This document shows, in pieces, positions 1 through 12,100 of a DNA stretch of 64,000 bases (its first letter is position 1; each line of letters starts with the position of its first letter). The stretch is from Ophiodon elongatus. Taxonomy: Eukaryota > Chordata > Actinopteri > Perciformes > Hexagrammidae. The stretch lies in contig JACSYO010001791.1 of NCBI GenBank assembly GCA_016806645.1, positions 2,565,501 through 2,629,500 on the forward strand. The letters run 5' to 3'. The translations under genes and the position numbers were made by a program. The notes beneath the pieces are model-generated. The model saw only the letters and a program-made list of their open reading frames with translations. It was not told the DNA's origin and ran no database searches.

Positions 1-101
1 ATGCAGAAGCTTTGCATGAGAATGAGAAGCTCAAGTCCAGGTTGCATGAAAGCAAACACGAACTGGTCAAGATACGCTCCCAGCTGGAGAAAGTAACTCA
101 G
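1..101 (+). CDS. ppp1r12b: ppp1r12b coiled-coil exon (5' end cut by window edge)
   Basis: Open in the frame starting at base 3; it encodes a charged heptad-like segment containing ENEKLKSRLHESKHELVKIR and ending LEKVTQ. The exon ends with CAG at 99-101, followed by the donor gtacag. The first two bases complete a codon begun upstream. Charge pattern and wording match the C-terminal coiled coil of MYPT proteins. Confidence 0.88.
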
Positions 102-2421
102 GTACAGAAAAAGAAGAAAACTGTCAATAAACAAATAATAAAATAAATATGATTCTCCCAATACTTACAATAACAGCACCATTCTAACTTTTAGAGGCAC
201 GACAGAATATCAGAAAGATCTACAGTACTTGAATCTGAGAAAAGGGTAAGTGTCTTGGCAACATTTTTTTATTTTGGTATTTGATTTGATTATCAAGATG
301 GTTGAATGTCCATCTCATTTCTTGGTCTTCTCCCCTTCTATTTTTTCTGTTTCAGTCTTTTTTTTCCTAAGGAAGCATATTCATTTCAGTTGTTTCTTTT
401 TTATTTACAGGAAAAACAAGCTCTTGAGAAAAGAGTGTCAAACATGGAGGATGAGTTGAAGGTCAGTGCATGCAAAAATAAATTGTGCATACTTAGCCTG
501 GGTTTAAATAGCATATTTTCTCTCTTATACAAGTTGTGCGTCATTTATCTCAGATGTTTTTTATCCCCTAACACTGCAATAACACTAACAGTACTTGAAG
601 GTACACACCTCCAGCCAAGCCCCGGTTACCCATGCTAAATCAAGCACGCCTAAAGTGTTTTCACGGAGAAAAACACACATATATAGCCAACACATTCTCA
701 CTCCAGGGTTGTTGTTAGCCAGGTGGGTTTGAAGTCAAGGAGAGGGAAGGTTAATGCTTCGGGCTCATTACCCACAGTGTTCTGCTGGGCCACTTCCTGC
801 CAGGCGAAGGAGGAGCCTGTGCTGCTGCTCCCCTGCTCCACTTATCCCACTGTTGGGGTGAACATTGTGACCTAGTTCTAGCTGAATACCAAACCCCGTC
901 CAAGAGCAAAAGACCTGCTTTTGTGAGACATTCCTGCACTGCACTGTGTGTATTCTGCTTCACAAAGCAAGACAGGGTCGAGCAGCAGAGAGAGATTTCA
1001 GACTTGAGTAGACGTGGCCTGCAGTGTGTGTGTGTGTGTGTAGTTTGTGCGAGCAATCACAAATGACACAATAGGATAACAATTTGATTATAATGGCAGT
1101 GCTATCTTTCTCAACAGATAAAAATCACAGCTCAGGTCTGAGAACGTATAATATGCAGGCAGTGACAGGGGCGTTATAAATAGGACACATACAGCAGTGT
1201 GGTATGTCAGCAGCAAATGTTTGACCCCCTCGTTGTCGTGGTTCCCTCAGCAAGACGCCCCGCTGCGGTTCCGCTGTGGGTACCAGCCCTGAGAGCAGGT
1301 TGTCTCAGGGGAGGGGGGATGGTGAGTGGTTGCTATGACGCGTAGAAGTGATTGACACCTGCCTGTCACCTCACATGATTCTGCTCTGTCAGAGACTCTG
1401 GGCATGTTTACACGTGTGGATGCACATCTACATCGCGTGATGTACACGGGGGCACAGGCACACAATCGTTTTTTCCGGTGCAAAGCACGCCAGGGAGCTA
1501 GTTTGTCACTCACTCACAAAGTCACTTGTTCACGTTCAGCAAGTTGCTGCTCAGTCTGTGGCAGATTAATGCCAACCTGTGCCACCTACCGGAAAGGAGA
1601 GACAACAGCAACACTTGCAGATGCAGTAATGACAGTGTTGTCTTCCAGTAACAGCTGCTGTAATTTTAACACATGCAGCACCTTGTGTGAGTGTTACAAC
1701 TGCTGCTGTTTAGGTATTAAAATGACTACAGTTGTAACACTCTCTGCAGGTGACAGAAGCGTCAACATTGCAAAAGCTATTACACTCCTTCCCTATAGAT
1801 GGTGCACGTAGGCATGGCTTCATCTCCAGTAGAGGGGCACATGTTGGATTAGGATTACCTCTTCAGGTCTGATCCTGCTGGTCTGGAGTACACTGGGCCT
1901 TGTTTCAGGTGCTTCTCTGTTTCAGGTGCACTGTGTGTCCTTGTTTTCCCTTTTGAAATAGTATCTGCACTCATGTCTGATTACTTTCTAGGTTCTCACA
2001 TTTCATACAGAAAGCTGAATTATTCCTCTGACAGTTAATTAATATTAACTGTGTTGAATTCTCTGCAGGACTGGATAGTTTGGTTAGATCTAATTTAATA
2101 TCAAAGAGCTCAATTTTAAGAGAGTGTAATAAATTAATTTAAACATTAGGCATTCTCGTCTCACTCTGTCCTTCTCTTCTCGCTCGCCAAGGGCACCTCT
2201 CCAGAAACTGAAGGATACCAAGAGAACATTATATGCATGAATTGTTGCGTTCCAAACACAGGCTATAGCTTCAAATTTCTTTCATAAATGGGTTTTAGTC
2301 TTGTAAGAAGCAGCTGGATGTCCTCCTTTAACCTCAACCTTGGACATATTCACGTTTACACACTTATGTTTGGGTAGCCTGAAACACTACAAGTGCCCTA
2401 TGTGTGTTTGTGTGCGTGCAC

Positions 2422-2452
<31 letters not shown>

Positions 2453-4442
2453 TGTTATGTGGTTTGCCCTCAGGAATCGCGTCAAACCACAGATGTTTCT
2501 GTTAAGCCACATTGAGGTTCACCTCAAAAAGTCAGGCCAAAAAAGAGAAGAAGGGGAAATGAATCATTTCTTTTCCTTTGACTTAAAACTGGCACAGCTC
2601 TTGTGCTATGTTTGAACTAGTAGAATTTAAATTATCTTAATTTCTTTTATGCATTTTTAATCCCTATCCTCTGCAAAGCTATGCATTTAACACTTCAACC
2701 ACTCACCATTCTCCACATACAGCCAAGGTTTGATCAGCACAAACCCAAAGAGAACTGGCTTCCTTTGCTTGTTGCAGCTTTTGCTATTTCTTCTCCAAAT
2801 CCCCCTGTTGTGTAAATATTCGTTTATATAAGTTTTGCTGATGAGTCCGTCAGATCTGTTGTTCTTTCCTTCTGTCTGTGTGGGTGAGTGGATATATGCA
2901 CAGTCTCTGTATGAGTCTTCCTCTTTGCACATGGCCTGCCTCTCTGCATGCTTTCTCTGTGTGCCCCTCTCTGTAGCTCTCTCCTCCTCTGTGCAGGCTT
3001 TCCCCGCTCTGGCTCAGGTCCAGACCTTGCGGAGGGTGAACGAGTGTCTCCTGGCTGAGAACAGAGCCATGCTGCGTGTCCTCGCCCGCCTCTCTGAGAC
3101 GGCCTCCATGCCGGAGACAGAGGACCTCTGATCCTCTGACATCATCTGCCCTCCTTTCTCTCCCCCCGCCCCTCTTCCTCTTCACTTCTCAGACACATAA
3201 CTTCTACACTCCTCTCTCCTTCTGGTGCCTCGTCCTCTGCTGTGTTCCTCTCAGGCAGGTCCTGCACCCTCCAGATGCTCACTCCCCTCCTCCACCCTCC
3301 CACTGCAATGTATCTTCCTTTGCACTCTTTTAACCCAATCTCCTTTATGGCCATCAGAGGCCAAACCTGCTGCCCCCTACCCCCGCAAAATATTTCACAT
3401 AAGCCTCCTTTGAAGTGTAGTTTTTAGTTATATCCATGTTGCATGGGGCTTCACGTGACATGAACAGAGTCGTTTTTTTTCTTTGGCTATCATCTAAATA
3501 AAATGTCTACAGCAACAGTCTGCACCATAAAGAATAAACACGTTTATAGTGGCTATTGATCTTGCAACTGTCAAAAATGTGTGGATGCTGTGTAATGTGC
3601 TGTGTAATCAATGCAAAGTTGTTTGCCAAGGAAATAGCCATTCTAGTCAATTTTCCAAAAGAAATGAAACGTATGAGATCATTAGCATTCAAAATGAGTC
3701 CTGAGCCACCTGAGCGTTTCGGTTTGTGTTTCCCAAAAAATATTAGAGCAGGGCATTACCATGACGATGGGATTTATACTGTATACAGGAATTTTGGTTA
3801 TCATTCAGTTTGACAAAAAACAGCAACATTACAAAAGAAAAGGGTCTCTAAGCATGTGATTTGCAACAGGTCATGAATATGTTGCCATGGGGCTTTGCTC
3901 ATTCACCAGTTTTCAGTAGTATGTCACAGTTAGAGAGCACAGGGTTGTTGTTTGTCTCTAGTAGAGGGGAAATACTTTGGCAAAGAGGGTGGTTATTTTT
4001 AGTCATCGCTCCTCATGAGAGACATGACCTAGATTTAGGAAATTGACCCTCTCTCAGTTTCTCTCTTTTTGACTTTGCACTCTTTCATTTTTCACATGCG
4101 GAACATATCGTCAAAGTCCCTCTTTACTTGCATGAATAAGTACCGTAAAGCATGTCCTCATTGTTTGGCCTCAAACTTTACTGAAAGACAACTTTTAGTC
4201 CACTTGTTGTTGGTGGGGATTGAAGATATTGTGTCATTGTATCATCTGAAGCTTTAAATGACAAACGTCACAGTATCTACAAACCATTGAACGTATATTT
4301 ATATGTGTTAATGATATCATGTTCTCATATAATTGTTTTCCTTTTGCTGCCCCAGGTCTTAACAGAGCTCAAGTCAGACAACCAAAGGCTTAAGGATGAG
4401 AATGGGGCTCTCATTCGAGTCATCAGCAAACTGTCCAAATGA
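1..4442 (+). CDS. ppp1r12b: Myosin phosphatase targeting subunit (MYPT2-like), C-terminal exons, partial gene
   Basis: This is the 3' end of a PPP1R12-family gene; the 5' part lies outside the window. The protein targets PP1 catalytic subunit to myosin and so sets smooth or cardiac muscle and cytoskeletal contractility. Coding exons 1-101, 195-245, 411-461 and 4356-4442 join without frame change (all phase 0) and give a C-terminal coiled coil ending in the family's hallmark zipper, with the core QRLKDENGALIRVISKLSK just before the stop. In PPP1R12 proteins this zipper binds cGMP-dependent protein kinase I. Introns are 93, 165 and 3,894 bases, all GT-AG. An alternative terminal exon lies at 2997-3131. 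The family call is near certain from the zipper. The choice of ppp1r12b over ppp1r12a rests mainly on the convergent syt2-type gene next door, as at human 1q32.1, and is inference. Confidence 0.85.
195..245 (+). CDS. ppp1r12b: ppp1r12b coiled-coil exon, 17 codons
   Basis: Acceptor cttttag at 188-194 and donor gtaagtg at 246 bound a 51-base, phase 0 exon encoding RHDRISERSTVLESEKR. It continues the MYPT coiled coil in register with the exons on both sides. Confidence 0.9.
411..461 (+). CDS. ppp1r12b: ppp1r12b coiled-coil exon, 17 codons; branch point for alternative ends
   Basis: Acceptor tttttatttacag ends at 410 and donor gtcagt starts at 462. The 51-base phase 0 exon encodes EKQALEKRVSNMEDELK, the typical MYPT segment directly before the terminal zipper. 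Because it ends on a codon boundary it can be spliced either to 2997 or to 4356 without changing frame. Confidence 0.92.
462..2996 (+). other. ppp1r12b intron before the alternative terminal exon
   Basis: Non-coding intron sequence. It holds a GC/GT alternating tract at 2411-2455 and a 13-bp perfect stem (1689-1701 with 1730-1742). Open frames here are short, lack family resemblance and are not annotated. Confidence 0.75.
2411..2455. repeat. Alternating purine-pyrimidine tract, (CG)n then (GT)n
   Basis: A run of about eight CG steps leads directly into about ten GT steps inside the ppp1r12b intron. Alternating CG/TG is the classic Z-DNA-prone composition. CG-rich microsatellites are much rarer than GT in vertebrates. 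Confidence 0.95.
2997..3131 (+). CDS. ppp1r12b: Alternative terminal exon of ppp1r12b with a variant zipper
   Basis: The acceptor ctcctcctctgtgcag ends at 2996 and a phase 0 frame of 44 codons runs to TGA at 3129-3131. The segment LRRVNECLLAENRAMLRVLA aligns with the normal end, sharing the EN pair, the following hydrophobic pattern and RLS/KLS. Hydrophobic heptads L11, L18, M25, L32 (exon numbering) correspond to L5, L12, L19, L26 of the standard exon, so a zipper with one Met substitution is kept. A new acidic tail PETEDL follows. It fits the same donor at 462, has coding quality and poly(A) signals downstream, and so looks like a duplicated, mutually exclusive last exon. Transcript proof is not available here. 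PPP1R12 genes are known to make zipper-plus and zipper-minus ends; whether this exon is described in other species I cannot verify. Confidence 0.72.
   Translation, partial: AFPALAQVQTLRRVNECLLAENRAMLRVLARLSETASMPETEDL
3497..3538 (+). terminator. Poly(A) signal pair for the alternative ppp1r12b end
   Basis: AATAAA occurs at 3497-3502 and again at 3533-3538, 366-402 bases after the alternative stop codon. A GT-rich stretch follows at about 3577-3608 (repeated tgtg/tgctgtgtaa), as expected of a downstream cleavage element. This supports the exon at 2997 as a true last exon. Confidence 0.6.
4356..4442 (+). CDS. ppp1r12b: ppp1r12b canonical terminal leucine-zipper exon
   Basis: The acceptor cttttgctgccccag ends at 4355. 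The 28-codon exon begins VLTELKSDN and ends VISKLSK with TGA at 4440-4442. Leucines at exon positions 5, 12, 19 and 26 are spaced exactly seven apart. This end is almost invariant among MYPT1/MYPT2 proteins and identifies the family. Confidence 0.95.
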   Translation, partial: VLTELKSDNQRLKDENGALIRVISKLSK

Positions 4443-6866
4443 AAAGATGTCTGAAGCTCCTGTTCTGTGTCTGTGGACGCTCCAACCCTGATGGCAGTTT
4501 AATCATCCACGTTGTCCCAAGTTGTGACTTCTCTCTGAGTTACGAACGATGGCTGCTTTGCAGAAATAAATTCCTGTTGGGACTTGGGAAGATCCCAAGA
4601 GTGTTAAGAGTGTTAAAGAGTTTCAGTCAAATTTCACGGTGTGTGATGACGGAGTTACAACAGTTGTTACTGCGTGATTAGTTATTTTCACATTAACTAA
4701 ATAGGGACCAGTTGTACTGTTTGAAAAACCTGTCAAAGCAGAGTTCAAACGAAACCATGGGTTTGCATGAAGGTACTGTTTCTAATTTTATAACCACACA
4801 TCACATTGAGACATCACGTTTGTTGCTACATCGTCCACTGCAAAACAACATTTTAATGTTGTCTTAATTGTGAAAGAAGAGAGAAGGCAACGGCCCCAAA
4901 GGCCACTTTGGCATGGAGATATGATCGTTATAATTTCAATCAGAATATATGAGCACAAAGGTAATATGAGGCCCAATCAAACAGGTGCTCCAGTTCCAGA
5001 GGCAAAAAACTACATATTAATATGGATCCACCAAGGCATCTGAGTAGCAACAGCAGCAACATGATTGCTGTTAGATCTTCTAATGGATATTTGCACCAGA
5101 CATAAAATGTTATACAAAAATGTTTTTTGTATAACATTTTTATCTAAGATGTTATATGAAGTAAATCATTTTGAAAATGTTTACGCTATGATAAAGATAT
5201 TAGGGCTTAATAAGTTGCATATTTTGGCATGTTGTTTTGCCTTGATTGACAACTTTCTCAGGTCTGTCACTCAGCTGTACCTGCTCACCTCACAACGCCT
5301 CTTAAATTAAACCTCTTAGTCCAACTTCTGTAAACTGTTGACCCAAAACTTCCCTTTTGCAAACCATTTCCAATTGGTTTGATGCGTTTTTCATGACATT
5401 TCAGTCAAAAAATGTACTTTTATGATAATGTCCCCACTGTATTTGATACTGTCAACCGACTATATGTTATGTCTTTCTTTACTGGTTTTAGTTTCCATGA
5501 TAACGTAATTTCGCGTTTTGCCAAATTTCGTTTATCGGTTCTTTGTGTGGTTTCAGTAGCAGTGTCCTTTGTAGAGGATTTGGCATCTAAGCTTCAAAAC
5601 AGCAGAATGGCTGGTTGAGTGTCTGTGAAAGAAAGTGTCCTTTCTTCTGTAATAGAGATATATTTATTTATTTATGCATTTCTTCATTCTAATCTTTATA
5701 CTTTACTAAATTTTCAATGGAATACACCAATTTCTTTTGGTCGTCTTCTTGGCCATCTTTTTGTTAGGTGATGAAAAAATGCAAATGCTAAACTCTTCCA
5801 CTGGTAGAGGCGCTGAAAACCACTGCTGACATTTTAGTCTCCACAATATTGTGTGATTAATAATGAATAAATATCAAGCACAATCCAAGGTTCTGAGGAA
5901 TAAACTGTTGCCAGCACTTTTCATTACTTGTGGTGTAGATTACATATATTTGGATGATGGATTAAGTTAAATTAAATTAATTATTGCCCAAATGCAGTTG
6001 CAAAGATTATGCAATGTATTACTGTAGGTATACCTGGCTACATCTAATGCAATCCAATACTATTATATAATAATACTACTATGCCCTGCAATAAATCCCA
6101 TCTTTTTTGTTTTGGTCATCTGGTCATTGAGGTCATAATTACTGGTGCTACTGCATTGTGTTGCATGATAGTAAAATTGTTCTTCCTCCACCAAATGTTT
6201 GAAAAATATAAATGAAATATATCTACTTAATGAGAAGTACAAATAAAACCATGAACGAGGCTGCTGCCTTATAATGTTTCTTCATGGAGCTCACCTTCAC
6301 TTTATTCTAAAAAAAGGTTACGTCATCCCTGGTTGAAAACAGTGTTTTATTGATCATATTTAATGTATAAAACCAACAGACTCAGCTTGTATTAGGTTCC
6401 TTTAGCTGTAGAGTTGCTGCCAGGGTTGAATGGTGTGCCCGAGACATGAACAAGTTTGGTATCTGTCTTCTCTTCACGTTAATGGACGAGTTGACCGAAG
6501 TCCCCAGTGTTTGATGTATTCCTTTAACAATGTGATGGTTTTGGAGTCCAACCAGGGCCACAGGCTGTAACAGCAATGTTATCTTTGATCACATCCAGTA
6601 ATTTACTCCAAACTACAAATGAGGCACAGCGATTTCCACACATGCTGTAGATATTTTGAACTATGCAGCATCTTGTATTGAAAATGTTTGTAATGTGTTG
6701 ATGATAGCTTAATATACGCACATCGGTTTACTCACTTTGCTTAATAAACTGTAAAGGAACGGAGATGTTTGTCAGTGTGACATTAATGTTTTATGCATCA
6801 GAGGCAGAGAGATCATTAGGAACACTTTGCGTATTGAACACAAACAAATCATGGTAATTAAAAGGC
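4443..6866 (+). other. Probable 3' UTR of ppp1r12b and intergenic DNA
   Basis: A-T rich sequence without credible coding frames. Candidate forward poly(A) signals AATAAA lie at 4565-4570, 5866-5871, 6242-6247 and 6743-6748. Which is used cannot be decided from sequence. A perfect 17-bp hairpin occurs at 5104-5140. Confidence 0.55.
5104..5140. repeat. Perfect 17-bp inverted repeat (hairpin)
   Basis: Arm 5104-5120 is the exact reverse complement of 5124-5140 with a 3-base loop. Arms are A-T rich. If the ppp1r12b 3' UTR reaches this far, the hairpin would be in the mRNA. Confidence 0.9.
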
Positions 6867-6867
6867 C

Positions 6868-6873
6868 TTTATT
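6868..6873 (-). terminator. Candidate distal poly(A) signal of syt2
   Basis: Reading the minus strand, AAATAAAG sits here and is followed about 20-30 bases later by a T/G-rich stretch (TGATTTGTTTGTGTT, near 6836-6850). It would give a 3' UTR of about 5.9 kb. Other minus-strand AATAAA sites nearer the stop are at 12276-12281, 10788-10793 and 7963-7968, and one more distal at 6346-6351, so several ends are possible. Confidence 0.35.
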
Positions 6874-8481
6874 TCCTATTTCTTTTTTTACAGAACTGGT
6901 AACACATATGATAAATTTGTAATAAGTTATTTGGTTCCCTTGATAACTTTATAAGGATCCCCAACGTTTGTCCACATAAGGGTCAAGAGGAGTTTGTGAG
7001 CAACGTTTGTGTCCAGTCAAGGGCTAAAGCATGCGATCCACAGTAGGCACAAGTACTGACATGAACACGCGCACCACGACACTAGACACGAAGAAACACA
7101 GCTAGAGGACACAACCTGACTGTCCTCCGACTCTTTAAAAGATGATGAAGAAGAGAAAGAGGGGAGAAAAAAAAAAGAAGATAAAGAGTCTTGAGAATAC
7201 AGTTGCATCAGGGATGAGAGGGGCAGGACTAAGCGCTCAAGAGGGGAGTTTGGTACGGTCCTGCATGTTTGGCAGTATACGGTATATCCATGTAAACATG
7301 AAGGCCGGCAATCTTTACGCTCAGCAAAAGCAGATTCAGTGGAGAAATCGACGAGCCTGCTTCCTATTCAGCATAATGATGCTGATGGTACATAGCTGGT
7401 TACACATAAACAGGACAAAGACGCAAACAAAAAGCAAATGTGATTCTGGCATCAATTCAAACACAGTCCTACATTCTACATTAGAAGTATACATCACAAA
7501 AACAAATAAAGACAGAAGGAGTGATTACATGTATGCACAAGAATACAAAGAAGAAATACAGCGAGTAATAGAGGAGACAAGACAACATGTTTCAAAGTGG
7601 TGTCTTTACCCGCTGAGAGGCGTTTCAACACATTTCGACAGGGTGGTGAATGATCTACTGAACTTTGGATGTTTTCCCTTTTTAAATCCCAGCGTTTGTT
7701 AAATAGACAAACAAAAACCTAAAAAAAAGCTAGTTCTGTGAACGGTGCTCTAAAACTGTGTCTGCACAGCTGAAACAGCTCACAATTTCAGCTGTAGTTG
7801 TGCATAAGTATTGTACATCAACACAGCTAGGAACAAAACAGAACAACCCCCATATTTAAAATAGAACTAAGATTGTTTGAGTATTACGGTCTTACACACA
7901 AAGATGTACATTTAGGAATGAGTAATGTGTCCCGTGCATGCAGACCTGTACTGTATCTTGTATTTATTAATTCTAGTGCTGTGTTATTTGCACCATGTCT
8001 GCTAAAGGGCCTACACTTCATCTATTTATCCCACAAACACAAGCACACACACTCCCAGTCTCTGTCCCCCATAGAACTTGGATGTCATGTGACTGCAGTG
8101 ACCCGAGCAGTAAAAGGAAACAAATTTCTTAAATGTGCTATAAATTGACCTGTAATCACATTTGCCTCATCATCTGATGTGTTCTGCTTGCCTCTGCGTG
8201 AATTATTATTTTGGCTTTGTAGATTCAAACAGCGTTGACGAACGCAGGCAACTGTGAGCAGGTACTGGCAGTATTTTCTGAAACACACTGAAATCTTGTA
8301 TTTGAATTGTTCTCAGTGAATCATTTGGTCACAATCAGTAACAATAACGGGACAGTGAATAACTATAATATTGCTTTAGACAATGTGCAGCGTTGCACAT
8401 TACATTGAAGATTGTTGCCAGGATTGATAAATGGCAGGTGGACCTTTACTTCAGAGAAAATTCAGCGACTGAGGTAAACTC

Positions 8482-8789
8482 AAAGAAATAGTTCAACATT
8501 TTGGGAAAAAGGCGTATTCGCCTGCTTGTCAAGAATTGAAGATCGATACCACTCTGTCCTTTAGGTGTAAAGTTGGAGCCAGGAAACGTTTAGTTTAGCT
8601 TAACACCGACACAGACAGAGCCAGGCTAGCTGTGTCACTATTTCCAGTCTTTATGCTAAGCTAAGCTAACCGTCTCCTGGCTCCAGCTTCATATTTAGTG
8701 CACAGATATGAGAGTGGTATGGATCTTCTCATCCCTCTGCAAGAAGGCAAATAAGCGTACAGAATACAACTTGCAACTACTCCTTTAAT
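8482..8789. repeat. Foldback MITE-like repeat, copy A (short form)
   Basis: It starts with ATAGTTCAACATTTTGGG and ends with its near inverse ...ACTCCTTTAA. It contains the diagnostic inner arms GTTTAGCTTAAC and ATGCTAAGCTAAGCTAACC, GAGCCAGGCTAGCTGTG, and ATGAGAGTGGTAT. The same family recurs at 29994-30610, 38694-38974 and 13572-13640. I recognise this as a widespread percomorph non-autonomous repeat. It has no coding capacity. Confidence 0.85.
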
Positions 8790-9120
8790 GGCATATAATG
8801 CGCATAACATTATATGCGTTTCTATATTTTTTATATACTTTCTGCCATTTGTTTGTGAAAATCATAAATCTATGCATAGTTCTATGGAGGGATTTAGGCC
8901 TAAAAATGTTAAGTTGCTCTCTTTTTTTGCAATACGATTGTTGGATCTATAACTACATTATTTTGTTGCTTGAGCAATATGCTAAACAAACCAACAAAAA
9001 ACCAGCAGTGTGTTATTGATTGTACATGTGGTCACTAGTACAGTCTGCTGTTAAACCATAAGAGAAACTTGAATAGGGACCCAGTTTGGTTCATAAATTG
9101 CACTCAGCCCAAGAAAAGAA

Positions 9121-9170
9121 CACACTCTTTCTCTCTCTCTCTTTCTCTCTCTATATATATATATATATAT
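9121..9170. repeat. (CT)n-(TA)n compound microsatellite
   Basis: A CT run at about 9127-9152 passes into an uninterrupted TA run to 9170. Confidence 0.9.
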
Positions 9171-12100
9171 TTATACTTTAACTTTAGCAGTATTATTGAG
9201 AACCTAAAGTGATTTTATATCTATTATTTATGCTATCAAAACAAGGCATATACGTTACTAATCACAATACTATAAATTCAGCTACCTCTATGAAACAAGG
9301 ACGTCAACAGCTTTGAAAGTAGAAAAAGACACACTCACTCTATTAAACTCACAACTGTTCTCAAAGCTCACATATACAGAAAAGTAGATTTTGCCCTCTT
9401 GATGAACAAAGACCTCTGAACGGAATGTAAAAGAGAAACACTGGCCAAGGAAAATGAAGACATGTCAAGATTTTTTTTTTCTTCATAAATAAACTAGCTA
9501 CTCAGCGTTAGTGCTTGAGTTTTATGGCTTTAGTTTTATCTTATTCATTTGTCTTGTACACACGTACACGTATTGTATAATAAACACAGTAAAAGAGACA
9601 CAGCCGTGAAGGGTTTCAGGTCATTTAAATACTGTAGAAGTGAAAAATAAAAACGTCCAAGTAAAGAAAGAGAGAAGAAGGGATTCCAAGTCATTTGTGT
9701 CCACTGGAATGGGATTATTCATCTTTTGGCCTCTGGAAATTCATTTCATACAATGATATGATCCAACAGACTTCCCTACTGGCACAAATAACAACTCCTA
9801 CAATCCGCCTACAGATCGCAGAAATATTCAATCTTCCTCTAACAAATTATTCCAGAATAACACCGTGCTAAATGTGTTAGAAAAAAGTCATATTATAGAC
9901 TTGGAGACCCCCTCATCCCAAACATAAAAAAACTGTTTTAAAAAAAGCAATAGCAAAAAATTCCGAAATAAGTCAAACATTGGCCTTCAGATAACTGCTG
10001 AAACAACGTGGCAGATAAATGGCATCAAATAAAAATGTTGACCACAAGGAAGTATATAGCAAGCATGCGGCTACATTTTCATCCTACATGAACTCACACA
10101 CAGTACTGGACGACACACTTGCTTAAGATTTTCAGGCGTGGAAAGGTTCTTATTAGTAATAGTACTCTAATATTTGTATGACATTCTCTCCAATGACCCT
10201 CATGGAAAATAAATACACATTTGTTTCATTTAGAAAATATACAGTGCGCCTTTTTTTCCCTTCGTTTGTGTTATTAAAATGACAAATGACACCCATTTAC
10301 GTACACGAGATATTTTTGCTTTGTCTCTAAAACATGCTCCTATGTACAGTATTTTGTATAAACATGCAGTATCAACGTGTATGAACTATGTATATAGGCA
10401 AAACTACACACCAATGGGTTGCTTGATTGCTTCCATGTTGCCTTTTCTTTAGTGCTGCTTCATCAACAGAGGAGAAAAAGATTATGTGAGAAGAAAAACT
10501 GAAAAATCTGAACATGGTCTATGTTGGTCATAAAAAAATAAAAATTCACAATTTCCAACAGAGAAAGATACAAGAGCCAACATTCATTAAATTCCAAAAA
10601 CATTGTAGTACTGTTTACATTTGATTTACATTGACTTTGCATTTTCTTGCCCACAGTCAATGGGTAGTTTTTGCTGTTGGAGCTCACGGACAGCACTGAT
10701 TTAAATGAACTAGACCTGCACACAGGTGTACCCGGGCCCATGAACCCGACTCATAGCAGGATTTTAACGCAAATAGAAATTCACCGATTTATTCAGGGTT
10801 GGTGAGTTTGGGTCAAACAACAGTTTGGATTTTGTCAGAAGTAAAAGGTTGACCTCATAATTCCTCTTCAACAGAATAATAATTTACAAATACACTGAGC
10901 CAATTACATTCTGTGAAGGAGACAGGGAGTATTAGATTGTAATGTGTCTCTTTACTTTTCAGAGGAGTCCGTTTATATGAGGAGAGCTTTCTGGCATGCC
11001 ACGTGTGCCACGGAAAAATTCAATCTCACAACATTTTATAGTTAATAAAAGAAATCTACACGGATTGAAGAACAGTGTCAAATTACCACAGAACAGAATA
11101 ATACCCAGTAGTGCAATTAAATTCAACAGTTTGGTAAGCTGTGTATAACATACACACGGATCAGTGCCTTCTTCCAGACTATATCCTTGCAATCAAGTGA
11201 GAATCGTAATAGTCAAACAATCAAAATACATACACAAAAAGCTGAGCCAAAACAAAGCAACAACAACAAAAAACTGCTTACATAATGCACACCCTTGCTC
11301 TTTTTTTTTCTTCTTAAAACCAGCAGTTATAAATAACATAAACACTTAAAGCTCTGGTTTCTGAGGGTACTTAAACATAACATTTGGATTTAAAGTGCTC
11401 GAGGAATAAAAGTATTTGAAGTTAAATAAAATACAACTGAATTAATAAAAGGAGCGAGAGATAGAAAAAATAAAGAAATGAAGAGAACAACACCGCTAAC
11501 TGGAAGGCGTCCCTGGTAGTTGAAAATTGCTTATTTTGTTACTTTGAAGGCTTGTCTCCTTTATGACTGTAAGACGGTTATAGGGATTCCTTTGGAGTAA
11601 AACCCTTGTATCAAGTCCATGACTAATGGCAGTAGCACAACAAGTGAGATACAGAATCAGAGGCGTTGGGAGGGGAGGTGGTAGACTGCAGGCAGTAATC
11701 GACACCTTGTAAATATCATGTCATTGGTGGTTGGAATCAGTCTCTGTTGTAACCGCTCTGATATTTCCTTGCTTTTTGTTGTTCAAATGACAGACACCGC
11801 CTTTTTGCACTCTCAAAAAATATGCAAATACTCCCCTTTTTTTTTTTTTAAAACAAAATTCCACCCCTCCCTGTTCCCTAACGTACCATTTCATGGATCA
11901 ACTAACACCAGTCGCGAGCCTTATGTTACCGAAAAAAAACAAGGAAAGCGCTCAAGCTTTTGAATCCAACGTTTCATTTTCATCATGTGGAGTATTTGAA
12001 TAATAAGAACCCGTTTAGAAAAAAAGGCATGGAGTTTCAGTTTCCTCTCAGTTTTCCTGAGACGATGGACGGAAGGTTAACTAATCAAAAAGGCAGTGTG

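Noticed and set aside
7142..7702. 186-codon plus-strand frame, the longest in the window
   Set aside because: Lysine-rich low-complexity start, no domain, no splice or promoter context, and it is antisense to the probable syt2 3' UTR. Conservation in other fish would be needed to reconsider it.
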